Origin: Bacteroidota bacterium
GTDB lineage: Bacteria > Bacteroidota > Bacteroidia > NS11-12g > UBA9320
Direction of reading: 5' to 3'
Assembly (NCBI GenBank): GCA_003484585.1
Contig: DNBZ01000354.1
Location: 1 to 6,646 of the forward strand
Length of the DNA: 6,646 bases
A model generated the notes under the pieces. The model worked only from the letters and a program-made list of their open reading frames with translations, did no database searches and was not told where the DNA came from. Each line of letters begins with the position of its first letter. Position 1 is the first letter of the stretch. The translations under genes were made by a program, and so were the position numbers. This document shows positions 1 through 5,701 of the stretch, in pieces.

Positions 1-210
1 GAGTTTAGCAATTATCAGACGTATGAAACAGGAACTGTAGGCGTAGCCTCTGCGGGCAAAGACACCGAAGGAGTACAGTTTTTCATCACCCACTGCCCTA
101 CTCCACATCTTGATGGTAGATATAGCATATTTGCCAGAGTAGTGAGTGGTATGGATGTGGTACAGAAAATAGAAGTTGGGGATAAAATGATACGTGTGAC
201 CAGGAAGTAA
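1..210 (+). CDS. Cyclophilin-type peptidyl-prolyl isomerase, C-terminal part (5' end outside window)
   Basis: Frame 1 is open from the first base to a TAA at 208-210 and gives 69 residues. They match the C-terminal half of a cyclophilin domain, which catalyses cis-trans isomerisation of prolyl peptide bonds. Visible landmarks are GTVGVASAGKDTEGVQFFIT (the usual G-x-MA-x(n)-SQFFI core), then PHLDGRY and RVVSGMDVV. From memory, the wording 'SAGKDTEGxQFFITHxPTPHLDGRY' resembles bacterial cyclophilins fused to N-terminal HEAT repeats, so the full protein may be much longer than a lone cyclophilin; this cannot be seen here. Two positions depart from the common consensus: V for S before QFF, and A for G in 'YSIFARVV' (usually FG-x-V). 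The start, any signal peptide and the N-terminal domains lie to the left. The family call is firm; localisation and partner domains are unknown. Confidence 0.9.
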   Translation, partial: EFSNYQTYETGTVGVASAGKDTEGVQFFITHCPTPHLDGRYSIFARVVSGMDVVQKIEVGDKMIRVTRK

Positions 211-216
211 GCACCT

Positions 217-272
217 TTTTTGCTCATCCTTCGGTACTTTCGCTAAAAAGCGAAAACTCAGGATGACAAAAA
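217..272 (+). repeat. Palindromic dispersed repeat, copy 1 (nested stem-loop)
   Basis: This is a nested inverted repeat. The outer arms are TCATCCT (224-230) and AGGATGA (260-266), extended by TTTTTG (217-222) against CAAAAA (267-272) across one bulged base at 223. The inner arms are TTTCGCT (238-244) and AGCGAAA (249-255) around a 4-base A loop. The unpaired spacers are TCGGTAC (231-237) on the left and ACTC (256-259) on the right. The same plan recurs at 2815-2864. It is intergenic, 6 bp after the isomerase stop. It resembles the CTCAGnnTGAC-ended REP-like palindromes common in Bacteroidota. No T tract follows either arm, so it is not a standard intrinsic terminator. Confidence 0.8.
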
Positions 273-298
273 GACACCAAGTAAGTCCATGGCAAGTG

Positions 299-361
299 GT
301 CATTCTGAGAGTTCCTTATGCAATGAAATGGAATAAAAAAATGTACTGAAGGCAGAACAAC
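299..361 (-). repeat. Degenerate palindromic repeat, copy 3, inverted relative to copy 1
   Basis: Read on the minus strand this stretch carries the same landmarks as the other copies: TCAGTAC (plus 343-349, against TCGGTAC and TCGATAC) and the end TCTCAGAATGAC (plus 299-310, against ACTCAGGATGAC). The outer arms TTGTTCT (plus 354-360) and AGAATGA (plus 300-306) pair along all seven positions with two G-T wobbles, plus one G-C pair beyond. The inner stem is reduced to TTCC (312-315) and GGAA (330-333). The left spacer is 11 rather than 7 bases, so this copy is decayed or a variant. It lies 26 bp from copy 1 and ends 7 bp before the exporter's -7 box. Confidence 0.5.
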
Positions 362-368
362 ATTCCAC

Positions 369-376
369 TACATTTG
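369..376 (+). promoter_or_regulatory. Bacteroidota-type -7 promoter box for the ABC exporter operon
   Basis: TACATTTG matches the TAnnTTTG consensus of the Bacteroidota primary sigma factor. It ends 12 nt before the ATG at 389, which implies a very short leader of roughly 6-8 nt. I see no TTG at the usual -33 position, so the call rests on the -7 box and its placement. Confidence 0.55.
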
Positions 377-388
377 TTCCACTATTAA

Positions 389-1597
389 ATGCTTCTCAAA
401 CTCGCTTGGCGAAATATATTTAGAAATAAACGTAGAAGTTTAATCACCACATCTTCCATCATTTTCGCTGTACTTTTTGCTGTATTTATGCGGAGCCTAC
501 AGTTTGGTGCATATGGCAATATGCTCGATAATATAGTGGGCAGCTATATGGGCTACATACAGGTACACAACAAAGGATTTTGGGAAGAAAAAACCATAGA
601 CAATAGCTTCTCTGTAGAAGAGATAGAGCACCTTACCTCCTCAGAAAACATCACCTACCTGAGCCCGAGAATAGAGGGATTTGCCTTAGCCTCTTTTAAA
701 GATGAATCTAAACCTGTAGCTCTGCTAGGACTAGATGCTGCCACCGAAAAAGAACATATAAACTTAGACGAAAAAGTAGTGGAAGGCCACTATTTCTCAG
801 CAGAACACAAAGGCCTGCTAGTAGGCAAAGGTCTGCGAGATATAATGAAACTAAAGCTAGGTGATACTCTTGTATTTCTAGGCCAAGGATACCAAGGCTC
901 TATGGCCAGCGGGTTATATCCTATAGTGGGGTTCATAGACCTAAAAACTCCTGAACTGAATAAGCGAACAGTGATTATGAATCTAGATCATGCTCAGGAG
1001 CTCTTTGCTCTACCGGGCCTAGTCACTACTGCTCTAGTAGGCATAGATGGGGATGACTGGCAAGGAGCTCAGCAAGAAGTAATAGCAGCAATAGATACCA
1101 ATGCTCTAGAGGTAATGAACTGGCAAGAAATGCTCCCTGAACTCCAGCAACTAATTAGTGTAGATAAGGCAGGAGGCACATTTGTACTCATGATTTTGTA
1201 CAGTATTATCACCTTTAGTCTTTTTGGCACAGTGCTAATGCTTACCGAGGAGCGTAGCTTTGAGTTCGGGGTATTAGTAGCTATAGGAATGGGGAAGAAT
1301 AAAATCATACAAGTGGCCATTCTTGAGACTATACTGATGGCCATAGCAGGAGTGATTGCTGGTCTAGTTCTGGCTTTCCCTATTGTGCTCTACTTTAATA
1401 TTAATCCTATAAACCTCAGTGGACAGATGCAGGAAGTAGTAGAGAAATTTGGCTTTGAAGCCTTGATACCCACTTCCCTAGACCCTAGCATCGCACTCAC
1501 ACATTCAGGTATTATCTTCTTGATAGTATTAGTAGTAAACCTCTACACGATTTTTAAAATCAAAAGCTTAAACCCTACAACTGCTATGCGAAAATGA
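389..1597 (+). CDS. ABC exporter permease 1, MacB/LolC-E type (FtsX family)
   Basis: This 402-residue inner-membrane subunit belongs to a type VII (MacB-like) ABC transporter, a class that moves substrates out of the inner-membrane leaflet or periplasm by mechanotransmission. The N-terminus LKLAWRNIFRNKRRS is the basic amphipathic stretch typical of the family. One membrane helix follows (about 17-37), then a periplasmic domain of some 220 residues, then three more helices (about 263-285, 308-333, 372-392). Between helices 2 and 3 lies EERSFEFGVLVAIGMGKNKI, the cytoplasmic segment that contacts the ATPase. The NWQEMLPEL motif (244-252) before helix 2 has a counterpart in permease 2 (W247 to L254). 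Helices 3 and 4 are separated by about 38 residues. The ATG follows a -7 box. The stop overlaps the next start as ATGA. Which of LolC or LolE it resembles more cannot be decided by eye, and other MacB-type substrates remain possible. Confidence 0.92.
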   Translation: MLLKLAWRNIFRNKRRSLITTSSIIFAVLFAVFMRSLQFGAYGNMLDNIVGSYMGYIQVHNKGFWEEKTIDNSFSVEEIEHLTSSENITYLSPRIEGFALASFKDESKPVALLGLDAATEKEHINLDEKVVEGHYFSAEHKGLLVGKGLRDIMKLKLGDTLVFLGQGYQGSMASGLYPIVGFIDLKTPELNKRTVIMNLDHAQELFALPGLVTTALVGIDGDDWQGAQQEVIAAIDTNALEVMNWQEMLPELQQLISVDKAGGTFVLMILYSIITFSLFGTVLMLTEERSFEFGVLVAIGMGKNKIIQVAILETILMAIAGVIAGLVLAFPIVLYFNINPINLSGQMQEVVEKFGFEALIPTSLDPSIALTHSGIIFLIVLVVNLYTIFKIKSLNPTTAMRK

Positions 1598-2808
1598 TTT
1601 TTAAAATAGCCTTTAAAAACATCTGGAGAAACAAGCTCCGCAGCTGGACCGTAATCATAGCCATAGCACTCGGTATTTTTGGTGGACTGGCAGTGATAAG
1701 TACCGCCACAGGACTTAGCGATATGAGACAGCGTAATGCAATAAAAACCTACGTGAGTCACGTCCAAATACACGATAGTAATTACCTAAAATACAGCGGA
1801 TTAAAAGATCTTATAGCTTCTGAAGAAAAAGTAATGTCCTACATACAAGAAAGTGATCAGGTAGAAGGTGTAAGTGCAAGACTGAGGATAGAGAGTTTTA
1901 TACAAAGTGCAGGAGGCACAAGTGGTGTAGTGCTCAATGGTATAGACCCAGAAGCAGAGAAACAAGTAACCAACATAGCAGAGATGCTCCAAGAGGGAAA
2001 CTACCTAGCTGATTTCAAGAGAAAACCACCGATACTGATAAGCAAGAAGCTATCTACAAAGCTTAATGCAAAGATAAAGACGACCATACAATGCTCATTT
2101 ACAGACATTAATGGACAACCCGCCACTGGGGTATTTAAGGTAGTAGACATATTCACTACGAGTAACTCTATGTATGACGAAATGAATGCCTTTGTACGCT
2201 TAGAAGATCTGCAAAGTATTAGTAGATTATATGGCAGCCACGAAATAGCTCTCACGCTCAAAGATGAGGAACTGGTGGAGCAGTACAGAGAAGAATTAAT
2301 GGCTAAGTTTCCGGGACTGCACATAGCTAGCTGGCGTGGCATAGCACCAGAGCTGGGTTATGCAGACAAGATGATGGATTTGGTAATGACCATATTCCTC
2401 GTAATCATTATGCTAGCTCTCGCTTTCGGTATAGTAAATACTATGCTCATGGCAGTATTAGAACGCAAGAAAGAACTTGGGATGCTCATCTCCGTAGGCA
2501 TGAATAAACGAAAAGTCTTTTGGATGATCGTATGGGAATCCATATTTTTAGCTCTCATAGCTGGACCACTTGGCATAGTCACTTCCTATCTGGCTATTCA
2601 GTTTTTTGGTAAATATGGAATAGACCTCAGTTTTGCTGCAGCAGGACTTCGTAGTGTAGGACTAGAAAGCATCATTTACCCTACCATAGATTCCTACTAC
2701 TATATAGTAATAAGTGTGCTTGTGATTATTACGGCGATACTCTCGTGTATTTATCCCGCACTCAAAGCACTAAAGTTGAACCCCGCAGAGACATTGAGAA
2801 CGGCATGA
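1594..2808 (+). CDS. ABC exporter permease 2, MacB/LolC-E type (FtsX family)
   Basis: This 404-residue permease has the same topology as its upstream partner and probably forms a heterodimer with it. It starts FKIAFKNIWRNKLRSW and has helix 1 at about 17-40, a periplasmic domain of about 41-260, and helices at about 262-284, 308-335 and 369-391. The coupling motif is ERKKELGMLISVGMNKRKV (290-308), and the C-terminal KLNPAETLR (394-402) is the usual FtsX-family ending. The periplasmic domain ends in SWRGIAPELG (246-255), matching the W-x(4)-P-E-L pattern of permease 1. The two proteins are clearly paralogous but well diverged, as LolC and LolE are. The ATG at 1594 overlaps the previous stop by 4 bp, so translation is probably coupled. 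The ATPase gene follows after 88 bp that contain a palindromic repeat. Confidence 0.92.
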   Translation: MIFKIAFKNIWRNKLRSWTVIIAIALGIFGGLAVISTATGLSDMRQRNAIKTYVSHVQIHDSNYLKYSGLKDLIASEEKVMSYIQESDQVEGVSARLRIESFIQSAGGTSGVVLNGIDPEAEKQVTNIAEMLQEGNYLADFKRKPPILISKKLSTKLNAKIKTTIQCSFTDINGQPATGVFKVVDIFTTSNSMYDEMNAFVRLEDLQSISRLYGSHEIALTLKDEELVEQYREELMAKFPGLHIASWRGIAPELGYADKMMDLVMTIFLVIIMLALAFGIVNTMLMAVLERKKELGMLISVGMNKRKVFWMIVWESIFLALIAGPLGIVTSYLAIQFFGKYGIDLSFAAAGLRSVGLESIIYPTIDSYYYIVISVLVIITAILSCIYPALKALKLNPAETLRTA

Positions 2809-2814
2809 GTTTAT

Positions 2815-2864
2815 TCGGTCTTCGATACATTTTCCTCCTTTCGTCAGAAAATACTCAGACTGAC
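2815..2864 (+). repeat. Palindromic dispersed repeat, copy 2, between exporter genes
   Basis: This copy has the same plan as 217-272. The outer arms are TCGGTCT (2815-2821) and AGACTGA (2857-2863, one G-T wobble). The inner arms are ATTTTC (2829-2834) and GAAAAT (2847-2852) around a 12-base loop. The spacers are TCGATAC (2822-2828) and ACTC (2853-2856), identical in length to copy 1 and nearly identical in sequence, while the arms differ and remain paired. It begins 6 bp after the permease 2 stop and ends 32 bp before the ATPase start. It could act as an mRNA processing or stability element inside the operon, but that is inference. Confidence 0.75.
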
Positions 2865-2896
2865 AAAGTAAACTACTTCCTAACTTCTAAAATAAA

Positions 2897-3574
2897 ATGA
2901 TAAAAGTAACCGACATACATAAAACCTACGATGATGGCAAAGTGCAGGTACACGCTCTCAGAGGAGTAGATGTAGAAATAAAGGAAGGTGAATTCACAGC
3001 TATAGTAGGTCCTAGTGGCAGTGGCAAAACCACACTACTGAATGTGATAGGTGGACTAGACACTCCTACCCAAGGTAGCGTATCTGTGAGCGGTATAGAT
3101 ATAGCCAAACTATCAGAAAATGAACTTATTGACTTTAGACTAAATCATATCGGATTCGTATTCCAAAGCTATAATCTTATCCCTGTACTCACTGCTAAGG
3201 AAAATGTAGAGTTTCTAATGCTACTACAAAAAAGGGATGAAGCAGAGCGAAATGAACGGACCACTAAACTACTAAAAGCAGTAGGCCTAGAAGACCAAAT
3301 AAATAAAAAACCCAACGAAATGAGTGGTGGGCAGCAGCAGCGTGTAGCAGTAGCTCGTGCACTAGCCAGCAAGCCAGACTTTGTGCTAGCAGATGAGCCT
3401 ACGGCCAACTTAGATAGTAAATCCACTGCAAATCTTCTGGATATTATGCTCAAGCTAAACGAAGAAGAGAATATCACTTTTGTATTTAGCACGCACGATC
3501 AGCGAGTGATAGATCGAGCTAAGCGAGTGATAACCGTGGAGGATGGAAAAATTCTGAGTGATGTAACTAAATAG
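2897..3574 (+). CDS. ABC exporter ATP-binding subunit, LolD/MacB-type
   Basis: This 225-residue ATPase energises the two upstream permeases. All motifs of an active nucleotide-binding domain are present: Walker A GPSGSGKT (38-45), Q-loop Q90 in GFVFQSYNL, signature MSGGQQQR (142-149), Walker B FVLADEP (162-168, catalytic E167), D-loop NLDS (171-174) and H-loop H200 in FSTHD. The length and the sequence GFVFQSYNLIPVLTAKENVEF are typical of the LolD/FtsE/MacB-NBD family. The ATG at 2897 places the conserved MIKVTDIHKTY at the N-terminus. It is 88 bp from permease 2, so it could be read from the shared promoter; a weak -7-like TAACTTCT (2881-2888) might add local transcription. The order permease-permease-ATPase differs from the lolC-lolD-lolE order of enterobacteria. 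Its stop lies 3 bp from the end of a small convergent ORF. Confidence 0.95.
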   Translation: MIKVTDIHKTYDDGKVQVHALRGVDVEIKEGEFTAIVGPSGSGKTTLLNVIGGLDTPTQGSVSVSGIDIAKLSENELIDFRLNHIGFVFQSYNLIPVLTAKENVEFLMLLQKRDEAERNERTTKLLKAVGLEDQINKKPNEMSGGQQQRVAVARALASKPDFVLADEPTANLDSKSTANLLDIMLKLNEEENITFVFSTHDQRVIDRAKRVITVEDGKILSDVTK

Positions 3575-3577
3575 ACC

Positions 3578-3724
3578 TTAGTTCGCTTTGGTAAATAGCA
3601 TACTTATAAAGCTAGGTAGCCAAGACACCGCATTATATATAACGAATACTACAAGTGCTAAAGCTACAGTCAGTTTTACTTGCATAAGCCAAAGAGCTTG
3701 AGGGAAATAAAACTGAAGCACCAT
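3578..3724 (-). CDS. Possible 48-residue single-span membrane protein
   Basis: The minus strand has an ATG at 3722-3724 and a TAA at 3578-3580, encoding 48 residues. The protein begins MVLQFYFPQALWLMQVK, continues with a long hydrophobic stretch through LTVALALVVFVIY (residues 18-30), and ends SMLFTKAN. One membrane helix at about 14-37 is likely. Codon choice (several GTA, GCT, CTT, ATA) agrees with the neighbours. An AGGG lies 2 nt before the ATG, or 5 nt before an in-frame GTG that follows it. A perfect TAnnTTTG box lies 40 nt upstream on the same strand. I recognise no family. It is convergent with the ABC ATPase (3 bp between stops) and divergent from porQ. It could be a chance ORF in spacer DNA or the relic of a longer gene; the promoter, hydrophobic profile and fit to the gap favour a real small gene. 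Confidence 0.42.
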   Translation of the reverse strand: MVLQFYFPQALWLMQVKLTVALALVVFVIYNAVSWLPSFISMLFTKAN

Positions 3725-3764
3725 GGCCCTGTAGATAGACTTTTAATTAAATAGAATATTAAGT

Positions 3765-3772
3765 CAAAAGTA
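3765..3772 (-). promoter_or_regulatory. Minus-strand -7 box for the small membrane ORF
   Basis: On the minus strand the sequence reads TACTTTTG, a perfect TAnnTTTG match. It lies 40 nt before the ATG of the 48-residue ORF, giving a leader of about 35 nt. No -33 TTG is seen at standard spacing. It diverges from the porQ box, with 37 bp between the two. Confidence 0.4.
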
Positions 3773-3809
3773 TGACCCAAATAAAATCATAGTCTCTACC
3801 AATAATTTC

Positions 3810-3817
3810 TAACTTTG
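3810..3817 (+). promoter_or_regulatory. -7 promoter box for porQ
   Basis: TAACTTTG fits TAnnTTTG exactly and ends 16 nt before the porQ ATG, implying a leader of about 10-12 nt. The -33 element is not recognisable. Confidence 0.55.
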
Positions 3818-3833
3818 TCCGTTAGATACCTGT

Positions 3834-4916
3834 ATGAGAAAATTGCCAATTATTTTTCTTCTGTGCCTACAGTTCGGTGCTTTTGCACAGATAGGGGGCA
3901 CGAGTGCTTTCACCTTTGCTCTTATAGAAAATAGTGCACGACATACTGCACTAGGTGGCGTGAGTATCACAAACACGGATGATGACCCTTCTGCTGGTTT
4001 CCAAAATCCAGCATTGATTAATCAAGGGATGCACAATACAGCGTCGCTTTCCTACGCCAATCAAGTCGCAGATCTAAACTATGGCTTTGGTAGCTACAGC
4101 AGATCTTGGGACACGGCTAGTTCATTCTTATTTAGCATAGGATATTATGACTATGGCACATTTATTAGAACCAATGATGCCGGAGATATTTTAGGCGAGT
4201 TCACTGCAGCGGATTATAATTTCCAAGTAGGATACAGCAAAAAATATACAGATAGGATTACTCTAGGAGTAAATGGGAAGTTCCTTTATTCTGTATACGA
4301 AGCTTACGTGAGTACGGCAGGAGCTATAGATTTAGGTGCTGCGTATACTGACGAGGATAATCTATTTACTGCGGGCTTACTCATAAAAAACATGGGATAT
4401 CAATTCATAAGATATGATGACAATAGCCCAAGAGAGCCACTTCCCTTTGACGTGCAAGCAAGTATAAGCAAGAAACTAGCTCACAACCCACTTCGCTTTA
4501 GTCTTACCTTGCATAATCTGCATAGATGGAATAACTCCTATGTGAATGTAAATGCTCGTAATAAGGAGATAGACTTAGAATCGGGCACCGTTAAGAATCA
4601 AGAATTACCCTTTGCTGAGAAAGCAATGAGGCACGTTATATTTAATACGGAACTAGTATTCTCAGATAATTTTCAGATAAGAACAGGATATAACCATCAA
4701 CGTAGAGCAGAACTTGGCCCTGAGAATAGAAGGGCACTTACAGGATTTAGCTGGGGTCTTTCCATAGGTGTTAAAAAACTAAAAATCAGTTATGGTAGTG
4801 CTGGATACTTTCCTGGCATAGCATCAAACTACTTTTCGGTAAGCAGAGATTTAAGTAGCTTTAGAAAATCTAAGTCAAAATCCAAGTATAAAAGCATGGG
4901 GAACCCAGATTTTTAA
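3834..4916 (+). CDS. porQ: Type IX secretion system protein PorQ
   Basis: This 360-residue outer-membrane beta-barrel protein is of the PorQ family. PorQ is one of the outer-membrane components of the Bacteroidota type IX system and is reported to act with PorU, PorV and PorZ when cargo is cleaved and attached at the surface. The N-terminus RKLPIIFLLCLQFGAFA is a signal peptide with a likely signal peptidase I site after A18. The mature protein opens IGGTSAFTF, then SARHTALGGVSIT (34-46), and has FQNPALINQGMHN (56-68), YGTFIRTNDAGDILGEF (107-123), REPLPFD (200-206) and KKLAHNPLRFSLTLHNL (213-229). All are landmarks I recognise from PorQ. The repeating short amphipathic strands with aromatic ends suit a barrel. 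The protein ends in a Lys/Ser-rich tail (344-354), which I do not associate with the family. The gene has its own -7 box; cmk follows after 89 bp. Confidence 0.9.
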   Translation: MRKLPIIFLLCLQFGAFAQIGGTSAFTFALIENSARHTALGGVSITNTDDDPSAGFQNPALINQGMHNTASLSYANQVADLNYGFGSYSRSWDTASSFLFSIGYYDYGTFIRTNDAGDILGEFTAADYNFQVGYSKKYTDRITLGVNGKFLYSVYEAYVSTAGAIDLGAAYTDEDNLFTAGLLIKNMGYQFIRYDDNSPREPLPFDVQASISKKLAHNPLRFSLTLHNLHRWNNSYVNVNARNKEIDLESGTVKNQELPFAEKAMRHVIFNTELVFSDNFQIRTGYNHQRRAELGPENRRALTGFSWGLSIGVKKLKISYGSAGYFPGIASNYFSVSRDLSSFRKSKSKSKYKSMGNPDF

Positions 4917-4990
4917 GCTAAAAACAATCAGCAAATAGGCTCATTCATCAAGATATTATTCAATCCTCTTTCAAAATCAAAAATTTCATT

Positions 4991-4998
4991 TAAGTTTG
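4991..4998 (+). promoter_or_regulatory. -7-like box immediately before cmk
   Basis: TAAGTTTG is an exact TAnnTTTG match that ends only 7 nt before the proposed cmk start. If used, transcription would begin about 0-3 nt before the start codon, giving a leaderless or nearly leaderless message. No -33 TTG is visible. It may instead be fortuitous, with cmk read from the porQ promoter. Confidence 0.4.
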
Positions 4999-5005
4999 AC
5001 CAACG

Positions 5006-5701
5006 TTGAGCAACAAAATCACCATAGCAATAGATGGACAATCAAGCTGCGGCAAAGGCACTTTAGCTAAGAACCTAGCCAAGGAACTAGACTATATATT
5101 TATAGACAGTGGTGCTATGTATAGAGCTGTGACTCTATATCTAATGAGAGAAAACATCTCTCTGCGAGAAGTGTCAGAAGACCCTGCACTCTTAGGAAAT
5201 ATCAAAATTACCTTTCATTTCGACCCAGAAAGATGCTACTACGAAACCTATCTCAATGGAGAAAACGTAGAAAATGAAATAAGATCTATGGAAGTAGCTC
5301 GCAAGGTCAGTCCTGTAAGTGCGATACAAGAAATTCGCACATTTCTTGTAGCACAACAGCAAACTATGGGCAAAGACAAAGGAGTAGTAATGGATGGTCG
5401 TGATATAGGAACTGTAGTTTTTCCGGAAGCTGAGCTCAAAATATTTATGACAGCCAGTCCTGAAATACGTGCAAAACGTAGATATGAAGAACTGCATAAA
5501 AAAGGCATACACGTAAACTACCAAGAGGTATTGCATAACATTATAGAACGAGACCATATAGATAGTACAAGAGACGCTAGCCCTCTAGCTAAGGCAGAAG
5601 ATGCTATCACCTTAGATAACTCTGCTATGTCAAAAGACGAACAAGCACGCTTATCTCTTTCTTGGGCTCGTGGCGTAATAGAATCTCTTGCTACGCACTA
5701 G
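5006..5701 (+). CDS. cmk: Cytidylate kinase (CMP/dCMP kinase)
   Basis: This cytosolic nucleoside monophosphate kinase of 231 residues transfers phosphate from ATP to CMP or dCMP in pyrimidine nucleotide recycling. The P-loop is GQSSCGKGT (11-19). Other family marks are DSGAMYRAVT (34-43), the CMP-binding insert around 70-115, MDGRDIGTVVFP (129-140), the LID arginines in RAKRRYEE (155-162), and RDHIDSTRDASPLAKAEDAITLD (182-204). The only usual start codon upstream of the P-loop is the TTG at 5006: a TGA lies in frame 6 nt earlier (4997-4999), and the first internal ATG (Met38) would remove the P-loop. The start is therefore non-ATG and has no Shine-Dalgarno sequence. The gene follows porQ by 89 bp. 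From memory, porQ next to cmk recurs in Bacteroidota. The 3' end overlaps the next gene if that gene starts at 5688. Confidence 0.95.
   Translation: MSNKITIAIDGQSSCGKGTLAKNLAKELDYIFIDSGAMYRAVTLYLMRENISLREVSEDPALLGNIKITFHFDPERCYYETYLNGENVENEIRSMEVARKVSPVSAIQEIRTFLVAQQQTMGKDKGVVMDGRDIGTVVFPEAELKIFMTASPEIRAKRRYEELHKKGIHVNYQEVLHNIIERDHIDSTRDASPLAKAEDAITLDNSAMSKDEQARLSLSWARGVIESLATH

Noticed and set aside
15..227. Open frame on the minus strand across the cyclophilin gene
   Set aside because: The plus strand clearly encodes a cyclophilin domain, and the reverse frame gives a composition with no recognisable domain; it is a shadow. The same applies to the reverse frames within 1069-1344, 1543-1992, 2001-2582, 2926-3492, 5192-5557 and 5747-5935.
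217..272. Rho-independent terminator after the isomerase
   Set aside because: The stem is good, but the base after the stem is not followed by T residues on either strand: the T run lies before the stem and an A run after it. The recurrence at 2815-2864 inside an operon also argues for a repeat element.
389..3574. Naming the exporter genes lolC, lolD and lolE
   Set aside because: Fold and motifs fit, but the MacB/FtsX family has many exporters with the same outline, and the gene order differs from lolCDE. Substrate cannot be read from these sequences, so no symbols are given.
3742..3751. TTTAATTAAA palindrome in the porQ upstream region
   Set aside because: It is AT-only, single-copy and common by chance in AT-rich spacer; there is no second half-site.
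5001..5008. CAACGTTG, a perfect 8-bp palindrome over the cmk start, as an operator
   Set aside because: It is too short and occurs once; an 8-bp palindrome is expected by chance in a window of this size.
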